Assembly (NCBI GenBank): GCA_964439885.1
Contig: CAYTPE010000005.1
Span: 1-31,106 of the forward strand
Reading direction: 5' to 3'
Length of the DNA: 31,106 nucleotides
DNA from: CAYTPE01 sp964439885
GTDB lineage: Bacteria > Patescibacteriota > Patescibacteriia > Magasanikbacterales > GWA2-37-8
In this document: positions 1 through 6,988 of the stretch, piece by piece
Layout: each line of letters begins with the position of its first letter
Numbering within the stretch: the stretch's first letter is position 1
The notes under the pieces: generated by a model
What the model saw: only the letters and a program-made list of their open reading frames with translations
The model's database searches: none
What the model was told of the DNA's origin: nothing
Position numbers and translations under genes: made by a program

Positions 1-1857
1 GTGCATAACCTGCTCCAAACCGACGAGCCGACGAACCGCCCGGACTATCGCTTCAGCGTCAATTTCTTCATATCGGAGCAGCTCCTCCGGCTTCCCGCTT
101 CTCGGCATTTTGCGTACGGCCATTACGTGAAGTTCATAGCCAATAGTTCGTAGTTCACAGAGTGCGGACGCGACGGCCTCACCAATACCACCCTCGGCAT
201 AATGATCTTCGACGGTAATTATCTTTCCCGTCTCCCTTGCCGCTTTTTCAAGCACTGCACCATCGAGCGGTTTGATACTATAGAGATCAACCACGCGAAT
301 CATAATATTTTCTTTTTTGAGTATGTCATACGCTTTCAGCGCTTCGTGGAGCGTCACGCCCGCGCTCATAATAGTTGCAACATCCTGACTGCTCGACCTC
401 ACCGTTTTACTCCCGCCAAGCTCAAATTCTTCATCAGGTGAATAAATCACCGGTGTTTCCTGTCGTGCAGTTCGTATGTACATATTGCCGTTATGCTCCG
501 CTGCGATTTTTACCAGCTTCTGTGTTGCCGCGCCATCGGCAGGCTGCACCACACTCATGCCGAGCATGGAGCGAAACATCGCGACATCATCAAGCCCCAT
601 CTGCGATGAACCGTCCATGCCAAGTGATACCCCCGCATATGAACCGACAAATTTTATATTTGAATCAGAAAACTGGCTCATTCTGATTTGATCATGCGCT
701 CGGGTCAAAAAAGCGGCGAACGTCGAAACAAATGGAATTTTACCACGCCGTGAAAATCCTAGTGCCGCACCAACCATATTTTGCTCCGCAATATACATTT
801 CAAAAAATTGTTTTGGATATGCCTTTTTAAAAATTTCGGCATGGGTTGAATTACTCACCTCAGCATCAAGCGAAACAATATGTGAAAACTGCGAGTACAA
901 CTTGGTGAGTGCTTCCCCGTAGGCTTTTTTTGTTGAAATCATTTCGCCAATAGTATAGGTTGCGCTCGTTGTTACATGTTTAATTTTTTCATTTTTTAGT
1001 TTCAATTTGGTGGGCTCAACTACCGCGCCACGCACAGTTGTGTCAATCTTACCCAAACCTTTGAGTGCAACCGCGAGCTGCTCTTTGTCCAGTGTTTTAC
1101 TGTGCCAATTTTCTTTATTTTCCCACAATTTTACCCCTCTGCCCTTAAGTGTTTTGGCTATTATCATGATTGGCCTTCCTTTTTGTCGCAACGCTTTTTT
1201 AAAAGCCTTTTGAATGTGGCCAAAATTATGTCCGTCTAGCACAATCGTTTTCCAACCAAATGCCGCGATACGCTTCTCGTATTCCTTCATCTTATGACCG
1301 TACATCGTGACTCCACGCTGGCCAAGTCTATTAACATCAATAATACCGATGAGATTGTCGAGTTTATAGTGGGCCGCAATTTCAAGTGCTTCCCACACAT
1401 TGCCTTCCGCCATTTCACTATCGCCGAGTAAAACAAACGTCTTGTACGACAGTTTGTCCAACTTTGCGTTAAGTGCCATGCCAACGCCAATGGAAAGCCC
1501 TTGACCGAGCGACCCCGTAGCCGCCTCGGTATACGGAAATTCCATCGTCGGGTGGCCTTCGAGCCTACTACTGAACTTACGAAGCGTCATGAGTTCTTCT
1601 TCCGAAACTTTCCCTGCGGTGGCATATAATGAATAAAATAAAGGCGCTGCATGGCCTTTGGAAAAAATGAGGCGATCGTTATTTATATAATCTGGGTCGT
1701 CTAAATTTGCACGGAAAAATCCACCGAACATTAATGTAGTCATGAGGTCGGTAGCCGACAGCGACGATGTCGGATGCCCACTTCCTGCTGTCGTAGTGGA
1801 TTTGAGGATATAATAACGAATAAGCTTGGCTAATTCCAGGAGGTTGTTTTTAGGCAT
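1..1857 (-). CDS. tkt: Transketolase, single-polypeptide (3' end cut by window edge)
   Basis: Thiamine-diphosphate enzyme that moves two-carbon ketol units between sugar phosphates in the non-oxidative pentose phosphate pathway (cytosol). The frame is open from an ATG at 1857 to base 1 with no stop, giving 619 residues, so only the last few codons can be missing (family about 620-660). Visible: SGHPTSSLS near the N-terminus, GHAAPLFYS, the ThDP motif LGDSEMAEGNVWEAL followed by IIDVN, the Pyr-domain segment EMYIAEQNMVGAALGF, and the C-terminal SGKPEELL. The ThDP motif reads GDS rather than the more usual GDG. Codons around residues 567-576 are built from a dispersed repeat (131-158). No clear Shine-Dalgarno precedes the ATG. 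Upstream is a non-coding stretch, so it is probably the first gene of its own unit. Confidence 0.95.
   Translation of the reverse strand, partial: MPKNNLLELAKLIRYYILKSTTTAGSGHPTSSLSATDLMTTLMFGGFFRANLDDPDYINNDRLIFSKGHAAPLFYSLYATAGKVSEEELMTLRKFSSRLEGHPTMEFPYTEAATGSLGQGLSIGVGMALNAKLDKLSYKTFVLLGDSEMAEGNVWEALEIAAHYKLDNLIGIIDVNRLGQRGVTMYGHKMKEYEKRIAAFGWKTIVLDGHNFGHIQKAFKKALRQKGRPIMIIAKTLKGRGVKLWENKENWHSKTLDKEQLAVALKGLGKIDTTVRGAVVEPTKLKLKNEKIKHVTTSATYTIGEMISTKKAYGEALTKLYSQFSHIVSLDAEVSNSTHAEIFKKAYPKQFFEMYIAEQNMVGAALGFSRRGKIPFVSTFAAFLTRAHDQIRMSQFSDSNIKFVGSYAGVSLGMDGSSQMGLDDVAMFRSMLGMSVVQPADGAATQKLVKIAAEHNGNMYIRTARQETPVIYSPDEEFELGGSKTVRSSSQDVATIMSAGVTLHEALKAYDILKKENIMIRVVDLYSIKPLDGAVLEKAARETGKIITVEDHYAEGGIGEAVASALCELRTIGYELHVMAVRKMPRSGKPEELLRYEEIDAEAIVRAVRRLVGLEQVMH
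131..158. repeat. Repeat family A inside transketolase
   Basis: Carries AGTTCATAGCCAATAGTTC, the same phrase found as inverted pairs in spacers at 6919, 12149 and 23685. Here it is read in frame on the minus strand as CELRTIGYEL near the transketolase C-terminus. Confidence 0.75.
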
Positions 1858-2048
1858 AAAAATAGGATCTTAGAATGACCCTATGGTAGCATTTTATTGA
1901 GACCTCGACAATTGAGCACTTATTTCTAGGCCGCTCGACAGCCCTCTAGAAGGAGAGGCAGGCTCCACAGAGCCCGGGTGTGTACAGTCCTTATTACTGT
2001 CTATATGATGTATTCGTTTTTCTTTCTATCACATCAACTATTTTTTTT
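1858..2048. other. Non-coding stretch between transketolase and a gene remnant
   Basis: No convincing gene on either strand. It holds the possible transketolase promoter, a short GGCTC/GAGCC stem near 1952-1966 without a following T-run, and an AT-rich part next to the DUF559-like fragment. Confidence 0.5.
1883..1911 (-). promoter_or_regulatory. Possible sigma70-type promoter for transketolase
   Basis: On the minus strand TTGTCG (1906-1911) is followed after 17 bases by TACCAT (1883-1888), about 25 bases before the ATG at 1857. The -10 is weak; placement is the main support. Confidence 0.35.
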
Positions 2049-2165
2049 CTACCAAAATAATTGTTTACCGCGCAAACGGTTCCATAAAGCTTTTTTTGAA
2101 ACCGTCATATTGTTGCGCAGTTGCTGAGCAACTTTTTTGAGATCACTTCTATAGACGACTTTCAT
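2049..2165 (-). pseudogene. DUF559-like (endonuclease-fold) N-terminal fragment
   Basis: About 38 residues from the ATG at 2165 read KKVAQQLRNNMTVSKKALW and then LRGKQL. This matches the start of DUF559 proteins (LR..MT..E..LW..LR...), small Vsr/restriction-nuclease-like proteins often found as singletons. A stop follows directly after GKQLFW, before the catalytic core, and no continuation is apparent in the next 50 bases in any frame. It is preceded by AGGAGG, but only two bases from the ATG. Best read as a decayed remnant; a short chance ORF is possible. Confidence 0.45.
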
Positions 2166-2254
2166 ACCCTCCTTAATACTACGCAAGCAATTGTTTACAT
2201 TGTATAAACTATAATAAAGACGCCACACACCCCGTCCCAATGCGAATCGGGACG

Positions 2255-2276
2255 ACCCTCTTTTCAGAGGGTTTTT
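2255..2276 (+). terminator. Intrinsic terminator, plus-strand orientation
   Basis: ACCCTCT (2255-2261), loop TTTC, AGAGGGT (2266-2272), then a T-run. It overlaps the stop codon of the minus-strand aminotransferase and points the other way. A second stem GTCCC/GGGAC (2234-2238/2249-2253) lies just upstream. No plus-strand protein gene precedes it. Confidence 0.5.
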
Positions 2277-3439
2277 ATACCACCACTGCTTTGAATATAC
2301 CTGGCCAACGCTTCAACCCCCTCACGCAATTCATTTTCTGTCTCCCCAAACGACATCCGCACATAGCCCTCGCATCCAAACGGTGCCCCTGGCACCATAG
2401 CCACGTTCGCTTTCTCAAGTACGTTAGTACAAAACTTCACCGAGTCAGTTTCGGCTGTACCCAGCGCTTTCATAGGCACAAAAGCATATAACCCCGCACT
2501 CACTAATATCTTAATATTAAAATATTTATTTAATATCTCAAGAAGAGTGTCTCGCCGTTTGCGCATTTCGCCATTCACCCACGGAATAATCTCGCTCGCA
2601 TGCTCAAACGCCGCTACCGCAGCCCATTGCGAAATACTCGACGTTCCCGTCGTACTCTGGCTCTGAATATTCGTAAGCACTTTTATAACCTCCTCCGGCC
2701 CAAACACAAACCCAACACGCCAACCGGTCATGGCAAAATGTTTGGAGCAGCTCTGGATAATCACCACGGTATCTTTGTACTCGGGGAACGATGCGCAGGA
2801 CACAAATTCACCACCGTACGTGAGCCCACCATATACTTCGTCGGACACAACAATTACATCGTTGTCGCTTGCCCATTTCAAAATATCTCCTATCTCTTCT
2901 CTTGTGTATAATACTCCCGTCGGGTTCCCGGCGTTGTTAAGAACGATAATCTTTATTCTTGAATCTTCAATCTTTTCTAATTGCTCCGCACTAATCTTCC
3001 AATCTTCTAATCTTCCATTTATAACGATTGGCACTCCCCCAAACATCTCTACCATACTTGGATATGACACCCAATACGGTGCCGGAATAATCACTTTATC
3101 ACCTGGCTCGATGAGTGCTTGAAACAATGCATACAACCCAAACTTCCCTCCACACGTCACTAATGTACTATTGGCTGTGAACTGTGAACTATGAACTTTG
3201 TTCATCCATTCGCTTGCTGCTTTTCGCAATTCTGGAATGCCGGCCACCGGTGGATACAGCGTCTTGCCATCACGCATAGCCTTCTCGGCAGCGGTAATCA
3301 CATATTCATTTGGCGACAGCATCGGTTCACCGGCGCTGAGATTGTATACGCGCTCGCCTTTAGCGCGTTTTTGATTCGCGAGCGCGTTCATCGCGAGCGT
3401 GGCCGAGGGTGGAACAAGTGAGAGTGGGTTGAATTTCAT
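2264..3439 (-). CDS. Class I PLP-dependent aminotransferase (aspartate aminotransferase type)
   Basis: Transfers amino groups between an amino acid, most likely aspartate, and 2-oxoglutarate/oxaloacetate. It is 391 residues, normal for the AspB/AatA group. Visible: LSAGEP near residue 35, NNAGNPTG around 168-175 (Asn172), SDEVYGG at 199-205 (Asp200, Tyr203), and SCSKHFAMTGWRVGF with the PLP lysine at 233. The ATG at 3439 lies one base after the stop of the upstream SDR gene, with AGGAAA just before it; an earlier in-frame start would overlap that gene. Two stretches (residues about 80-92 and 141-163) are written in repeat-like sequence, yet the protein keeps family length there. Exact substrate is not decidable from sequence. 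Confidence 0.9.
   Translation of the reverse strand: MKFNPLSLVPPSATLAMNALANQKRAKGERVYNLSAGEPMLSPNEYVITAAEKAMRDGKTLYPPVAGIPELRKAASEWMNKVHSSQFTANSTLVTCGGKFGLYALFQALIEPGDKVIIPAPYWVSYPSMVEMFGGVPIVINGRLEDWKISAEQLEKIEDSRIKIIVLNNAGNPTGVLYTREEIGDILKWASDNDVIVVSDEVYGGLTYGGEFVSCASFPEYKDTVVIIQSCSKHFAMTGWRVGFVFGPEEVIKVLTNIQSQSTTGTSSISQWAAVAAFEHASEIIPWVNGEMRKRRDTLLEILNKYFNIKILVSAGLYAFVPMKALGTAETDSVKFCTNVLEKANVAMVPGAPFGCEGYVRMSFGETENELREGVEALARYIQSSGGIKTL
2950..3017. repeat. Repeat family G (AATCTTC phrases) inside aminotransferase
   Basis: Several copies of AATCTTC / TCTTCTAATCTTCC. The same phrase stands directly upstream of rpmF at 6712-6742. Read in frame as RLEDWKISAEQLEKIEDSRI on the minus strand. 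Confidence 0.5.
3167..3199. repeat. Repeat family A/GAACT phrases inside aminotransferase
   Basis: ACTATTGGCTGTGAACTGTG followed by AACTATGAACTTT, a variant of the GAACTATTGGCTATGAAC family. In frame it gives KVHSSQFTANS. Confidence 0.6.
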
Positions 3440-3440
3440 A

Positions 3441-4169
3441 TTATTTTCCTGCCAAAGAATAACCCCCATCCACAATCAGTGTCTGCCCGACTATATAGCG
3501 CGCTCTATCGCTCGCGAGAAAAAGCACAGCTTCGGCTATTTCGATCGGCTCAGCCGCACGCCCTACCAGACTTTGTTTCGACTGTGACCACGTGCGCTCG
3601 CCCCACTCTTTGCTCATGTCGGTCTTGGTAAACCCTGGCGCGACCGCATTCACGCGAATAGCTGGCGCGAACTCTTTGGCGAGCGAACAGGTAAGGTTAA
3701 TGATCGCGGCTTTGGATGTAGAATATGCGGTGCGCCCGGATGTTGTATCGCGCCCACGAATTGACGCGATATTCACAATTGACCCTCCGCCGTGCTGCTG
3801 CATGTGAGGAATGAGTGCGCGGCAAAATCGCACCGTACCAAGTACGTTTATCATAAAAATTTCTTCCCATATCTCATCAGATGCTTCCAGGAAAGGGAAG
3901 GATTTAGTTATGCCCGCGCAATTTATTAAGCAATCAATATGGCCAGCGTTCGCTATGGCGTGCTCGGCAGCTTTTGATATTTCTTCTCCGCTCGTTAAAT
4001 CAGCTACAACATAGGAAGTTCCCAGTTCGTTAGCAATATTTTTTAGCTCATCACTATCAGTTTTTCCATGCAGCACTACTCGCGCGCCATACTGTGTAGC
4101 TAGCCTGGCTGTCGCCGCACCAATACCGCGCGATGAACCCGTTATTAAGATGGTTTTGTTTTGAAGCAT
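3441..4169 (-). CDS. Short-chain dehydrogenase/reductase (FabG-like SDR)
   Basis: NAD(P)-dependent oxidoreductase of the classical SDR family, 242 residues. Visible: TGSSRGIG at 10-17 (dinucleotide loop), NCAGITK near 83-89, NIASIRG with catalytic Ser136, and YSTSK with Tyr149 and Lys153. The C-terminal VDGGYSLAG is typical of FabG-type enzymes. The substrate could be 3-oxoacyl-ACP or a sugar/polyol; nothing nearby settles it. It starts 14 bases downstream of tRNA-Arg(CCG), so it may be cotranscribed with the tRNA, and its stop is one base from the aminotransferase start. Confidence 0.88.
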   Translation of the reverse strand: MLQNKTILITGSSRGIGAATARLATQYGARVVLHGKTDSDELKNIANELGTSYVVADLTSGEEISKAAEHAIANAGHIDCLINCAGITKSFPFLEASDEIWEEIFMINVLGTVRFCRALIPHMQQHGGGSIVNIASIRGRDTTSGRTAYSTSKAAIINLTCSLAKEFAPAIRVNAVAPGFTKTDMSKEWGERTWSQSKQSLVGRAAEPIEIAEAVLFLASDRARYIVGQTLIVDGGYSLAGK

Positions 4170-4183
4170 ATAGGTAAATTATG

Positions 4184-4255
4184 TGCTCTCAGTGCGAATC
4201 GAACGCACATCGCAAGCTTCGGAGGCCCGCATTTTATCCATTAAACTATGAGAGC
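4184..4255 (-). tRNA. tRNA-Arg, anticodon CCG
   Basis: Acceptor GCTCTCA/TGAGAGC, anticodon stem CGGGC/GCTTG around loop CTCCGAA (anticodon CCG, codon CGG), T-arm GTGCG-TTCGATT-CGCAC, discriminator A. CCA is not encoded. Length 72, same layout as tRNA-Arg(TCG) at 8580. Confidence 0.92.
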
Positions 4256-4283
4256 ATAGTACAACTTCCCCGCCCAAGACGGG

Positions 4284-4298
4284 TCCGCCTCTGGCGGA
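4284..4298. repeat. GC-rich palindrome abutting the broken tRNA
   Basis: TCCGCC-TCT-GGCGGA hairpin, preceded by a CCCCGCCC...GGG stretch. It replaces the anticodon loop and 3' half of the neighbouring tRNA remnant. Confidence 0.6.
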
Positions 4299-4333
4299 GG
4301 AGGCTGGCATTCTATTCATTAAACTATGAGGAC
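4298..4333 (-). pseudogene. 5' half of a tRNA-Arg (CCT-like), 3' half missing
   Basis: Minus strand reads GTCCTCATAGTTTAATG then AATAGAATGCCAGCCTCCT, parallel to the 5' halves of the two intact tRNA-Arg genes (acceptor strand, TA, D-arm, 5' anticodon stem CCAGC). After the anticodon loop it runs straight into a GC palindrome. No GCTGG closing stem, T-arm or acceptor complement occurs before the next tRNA 40 bases on. Confidence 0.7.
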
Positions 4334-4337
4334 GAAA

Positions 4338-4437
4338 TTAATTTTCAATTTGCAATTTTTAATTTTCAATCAATTCTTAACTGTCTAATGAATTCATTAA
4401 TTATTGAATGGAAATTGCAAATTAAAAATTGAAAATT
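4338..4437. repeat. AT-rich inverted repeat (family E)
   Basis: Left arm AATTTTCAATTTGCAATTTT (from 4339) and right arm GGAAATTGCAAATTAAAAAT plus GAAAATT (to 4437) are imperfect reverse complements around a 30-base loop. It fills the spacer between the first FemAB gene and the tRNA remnant. Related phrases occur at 8499-8545, 20069-20108 and 21592-21620. Confidence 0.75.
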
Positions 4438-4442
4438 TGGTA

Positions 4443-5459
4443 CTATATAAACCTCCTTATTTTTTTAATCAGCATATATACCCTATACCTCCACGGGCTC
4501 AAAATCAAGTCGAACGTCCCCGGCTCCTCATGCACCTGGCCACCGAAGCCAAGCTTAAAACGCGTAACGCCGGCGTAACGATGATTATGATCATATTCGT
4601 AACCCCCTAATTCCTGATTCCTAATTCCTGATTCTTTTATGCTCGGTGAAATACCAAAGAAGTCATATTTCTTACACCCAAGCTTCCTAGCAAGTTTAAT
4701 CGCCTTCCACTGCATGAGATGTGGACCCATGAGGTTCCGGTACATGTGGTCTGAAGCGCCGTAGAGATAATACATCGTATCATGGAAACCAATCAACCCC
4801 GCGGTTGCGACCGGCGTCTCACCGCTCCATACTATGATCTGGCGAACAGCATCGGACGCCATAATTTTTTCGTAGCTCTCTTTTGAGTGTAGTGCAAAAT
4901 CATCTCGCTCCCCTGTTTTCTGGAGTAGGCTCCAAAAGATCTCAAAATTTTTCTCTTCCGTGACTCGTAAACCCTTTTTCTCGGCCAGACGGATATTGTA
5001 GCGTGTTTTTTCGTGCATGTTCGCAAGCAGCTGACTTTCGTCGGGCGTGATATCAAGCACGAGTGTGGCGGGAGGGTTGATGTCTATCACAGTATGTATT
5101 TTGTATTTTGTATTTTGTATCTGGTATTGTGGCTCAATACGAATAAAAACAACACCTTTCTCTTTCAAATGTTCTGTCAACAAATCATATACACGATACC
5201 AAATACTAGATACTTTATACGAAAACACCGGCCCCTTCCCCGCCATGGCATAGCTCCACCCAAACGGCAGCTTCTTCGCCACCAACTGCACCTGCGCTAC
5301 TACCGAACCATCCTCAATCACTTGCAACCGCTTCACCTGCTGCCCGGTTTGTATGAGAAGCTCTCCCCACTCCCAGGATTGCAAAAATAAGCCGTCTCGC
5401 GGATTTTGTTTCAAGAAAAAATTCCACTTTTCATGGTCGGTCGCCACCTCAATCACCAT
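4443..5459 (-). CDS. FemAB/FmhB-like peptidoglycan bridge aminoacyltransferase, copy 1
   Basis: Predicted cytoplasmic enzyme of the FemABX family (double GNAT fold) that would add amino acids from aminoacyl-tRNA to the lipid II stem peptide. It has 338 residues from the ATG at 5459. Visible: FLQSWEWGELL near the N-terminus, KTRYNIRLAEKKGLRV in the middle, GCKKYDFFGISP, and the C-terminal TRFKLGFGG. The frame extends further upstream, but those codons lie in AACAATG/ATTGTT-type low-complexity sequence, so the ATG just before VIEVATDHEKW is preferred. It lies 31 bases downstream of a paralogue and is probably cotranscribed with it. Three repeat phrases are read in frame, including one giving ESGIRNQELG just before the conserved C-terminal block. 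Confidence 0.87.
   Translation of the reverse strand: MVIEVATDHEKWNFFLKQNPRDGLFLQSWEWGELLIQTGQQVKRLQVIEDGSVVAQVQLVAKKLPFGWSYAMAGKGPVFSYKVSSIWYRVYDLLTEHLKEKGVVFIRIEPQYQIQNTKYKIHTVIDINPPATLVLDITPDESQLLANMHEKTRYNIRLAEKKGLRVTEEKNFEIFWSLLQKTGERDDFALHSKESYEKIMASDAVRQIIVWSGETPVATAGLIGFHDTMYYLYGASDHMYRNLMGPHLMQWKAIKLARKLGCKKYDFFGISPSIKESGIRNQELGGYEYDHNHRYAGVTRFKLGFGGQVHEEPGTFDLILSPWRYRVYMLIKKIRRFI
4606..4636. repeat. Repeat family B (CCTGATTCCTAATT) inside FemAB copy 1
   Basis: Tandem CCTAATTCCTGATTC units. Minus-strand translation gives ESGIRNQELG. Related in-frame copies occur at 6318, 10124 and 20845. Confidence 0.75.
5092..5130. repeat. Repeat family C (TTGTATTTTGTATC) inside FemAB copy 1
   Basis: Three TTTTGTAT units. 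Minus-strand translation YQIQNTKYKIHT. The paralogue has a related unit at the same protein position (6219-6248). Confidence 0.7.
5192..5220. repeat. Repeat family C variant (ATACCAAATACTAGATAC) inside FemAB copy 1
   Basis: Minus-strand translation SSIWYRVYD. The equivalent place in the paralogue carries a family B unit instead (6318-6349). Confidence 0.55.
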
Positions 5460-5490
5460 AACAATGTAACAATTGAACAATGAAACCAAT

Positions 5491-6585
5491 CTATGCGAGT
5501 CGCCTTATCTTACGCAACAAATTGTAGAGTCGATACGCATTTTTTTTGAGCACCACATCAAACGTCCCTGGCGTGCTCACCACTTCGCCCCCAAATCCCA
5601 GTTTAAATTTTGTAATCCCGGCGTACTTATGAGTTCGATCGTAATCATACCCTTTACTGTCATTTCGAGGGGCTACACCCCGAGAAATCTCTGTCTCGTT
5701 CGATTGGACAGAGATCCCTCCTGTAGAGCCTGCCCTGAGCGAAGCGAATGGGTCGGGATGACATGTCCGCGGCGCAATTCCGAAAAAATCATACTGCGTA
5801 CAACCTAAACTCTTGGCTAATTCGATTGCGCACTTCTGTATTAGATACGGAGCCTGTAAATCATGAAATTCGTAATCCGACGCTGCAAACAGATACGTCA
5901 GAGTATCTCCAAAATGCCAAAATACCGCCGTCGCTATCGGGGTCGAATCTTTATACGCTGTGAGCTGAGCACAATTTTTATTTTCCAAAATTATCTCGTA
6001 ATGTCTCTTTCCGTGAAGTCGTAGTTTATTGCGTTCGCTTGTTTTCCGCATCAGCGTCCAAAATATATCAAATTTTTTTTCCTGTTTCACTACCACGCCT
6101 TTACTCTCGGCTTGGCGGATACTGTAGCGGGTATTCTTGTGCATCGTGGCAAGAAGCGTGTCGAAGGGTTTTCGTAAGTCGAGTACCGAAGTGGTAGAAG
6201 GAGTAAGGTCTAACGATTTTTGTATCTGGTATTTAGTATCTTGTATTGCATGTAGCGGCTCTAGTCGAAAAAAGGTGCATCCTTGTTTTTTCAAATGCTC
6301 GCACAGCGATTCATACCCCTGATTCTTCATTCCTGATTCCTGATTCTTCGCAAACACCGGCCCCGCCGCCGCATACGCGTATTTGCTGCTGAGTGGCAGG
6401 CTCTGATAAGTGATCTGTGCCAAGAGTAGCACTTCACCATTTTCCACTACCGCTAAGCGCTCAACAGTCTTTCCTTCAGCAATCAAAATTTCACCCCATT
6501 CCCAGGATTGCTGGAAAGGGCTATTTTCGGCTTTATTGAACCATGTATTCCATTGATTGTGATTCGTAATAATTTGGATTTCCAT
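5491..6585 (-). CDS. FemAB/FmhB-like peptidoglycan bridge aminoacyltransferase, copy 2
   Basis: Paralogue of the gene just downstream, same predicted role in cross-bridge formation on lipid II, 364 residues. It shares FQQSWEWGEILI near 28-39, NTRYSIRQAESKGVVV, GCTQYDFFGIAP and TKFKLGFGG. The extra length is almost all one block, residues about 275-311, between FFGIAPR and GYDYDRTHKYAG. This block is encoded by a palindromic repeat (5654-5763) and has no counterpart in the family; copy 1 has a different, shorter repeat at exactly this point. Two tandem Fem-like copies would fit successive additions to a multi-residue bridge, as FemX/A/B do in Firmicutes; that is inference. Confidence 0.86.
   Translation of the reverse strand: MEIQIITNHNQWNTWFNKAENSPFQQSWEWGEILIAEGKTVERLAVVENGEVLLLAQITYQSLPLSSKYAYAAAGPVFAKNQESGMKNQGYESLCEHLKKQGCTFFRLEPLHAIQDTKYQIQKSLDLTPSTTSVLDLRKPFDTLLATMHKNTRYSIRQAESKGVVVKQEKKFDIFWTLMRKTSERNKLRLHGKRHYEIILENKNCAQLTAYKDSTPIATAVFWHFGDTLTYLFAASDYEFHDLQAPYLIQKCAIELAKSLGCTQYDFFGIAPRTCHPDPFASLRAGSTGGISVQSNETEISRGVAPRNDSKGYDYDRTHKYAGITKFKLGFGGEVVSTPGTFDVVLKKNAYRLYNLLRKIRRLA
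5654..5763. repeat. REP-like element (family H) in frame in FemAB copy 2
   Basis: Begins TTACTGTCATTTCGAGGGG and ends GGTCGGGATGACA, with internal CCCTGAGCGAAGCG. This is the TGTCATnCTGAG...GGATGACA type also found at 12725, 16301, 17152, 18245 and 19101. Encodes about 37 residues (TCHPDPFASLRAGS...). Confidence 0.85.
6219..6248. repeat. Repeat family C inside FemAB copy 2
   Basis: TTTGTATCTGGTATTTAGTA followed by TCTTGTATTG. Translated as IQDTKYQIQK. Confidence 0.65.
6318..6349. repeat. Repeat family B inside FemAB copy 2
   Basis: CCTGATTCTTCATTCCTGAT followed by TCCTGATTC. Translated as NQESGMKNQG on the minus strand. Confidence 0.75.
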
Positions 6586-6635
6586 AGGCCAATTCTACCT
6601 GAGCCTAGCCAAAAAAGCAACTTTTCCCCTCCCTC

Positions 6636-6664
6636 TTGCCAAACTCATCATTTTATAGTAATAT
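6636..6664 (+). promoter_or_regulatory. Sigma70-type promoter for rpmF-nusB-rnc
   Basis: TTGCCA (6636-6641), 17-base spacer, TAATAT (6659-6664). It lies 80 bases before rpmF in a spacer that starts right after the divergent FemAB gene. Confidence 0.6.
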
Positions 6665-6711
6665 ATCTCCACAGATTACGTGAAATAAGCCATAAATAGC
6701 CGATTCACAAA

Positions 6712-6742
6712 TCTAAAATCTTCAATCTTAAATCTTCAATCG
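6712..6742. repeat. Repeat family G (AATCTTCAATCTTA) just before rpmF
   Basis: AATCTAAAATCTTCAATCTT then AAATCTTCAATCG, ending one base before the rpmF ATG. It leaves no room for a Shine-Dalgarno sequence. Confidence 0.6.
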
Positions 6743-6743
6743 T

Positions 6744-6920
6744 ATGGGTCTCCCCGGTCATCGTCGAACTTCCAGCGACAAACGCCGCCGTGCCGCTCAC
6801 TTTGCTTTGAGCACCACTTCTCAAACCACATGCCCAAAGTGTGGCAAGGCCATCCGCCCACACCGCGCCTGTGCTTTTTGTGGCACCTACCGCGGACGAC
6901 AAGTTACTAAGGCCAAATAG
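6744..6920 (+). CDS. rpmF: 50S ribosomal protein L32
   Basis: Large-subunit ribosomal protein of 58 residues. It starts MGLPGHRRTSSDKRRRAAH, followed by ALSTTSQTTC and a zinc ribbon formed by CPKCG and CAFCG, then TYRGRQV. Length and zinc ribbon are normal for bacterial L32, and this N-terminal wording is what I know from candidate-phyla-radiation members. First gene of a plus-strand group with nusB and rnc; a promoter stands 80 bases upstream. No Shine-Dalgarno: the bases before the ATG are AATCTTCAAT repeats. Confidence 0.93.
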   Translation: MGLPGHRRTSSDKRRRAAHFALSTTSQTTCPKCGKAIRPHRACAFCGTYRGRQVTKAK

Positions 6921-6983
6921 TTCTAAGCCAATAGCCAATAGTTCATAAACCGCTTATTGGCTATGTACTATTGGCTAAGAACT
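6919..6983. repeat. Inverted pair of family A repeats between rpmF and nusB
   Basis: Left arm AGTTCTAAGCCAATAGCC... (6919-6947) and right arm TATTGGCTATGTACTATTGG... (6955-6983) are near reverse complements around an 8-base loop, so the transcript could form a long hairpin. The left arm includes the rpmF stop codon. Confidence 0.85.
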
Positions 6984-6988
6984 TCACT

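Noticed and set aside
1287..1490. Small minus-strand ORF inside transketolase
   Set aside because: It is an alternative frame within a well-conserved transketolase and has no support of its own.
4256..4333. Group I intron or short intron in a tRNA
   Set aside because: There is no 3' exon before the next tRNA and only about 40 bases are available, so an intact intron-containing tRNA is not possible here.
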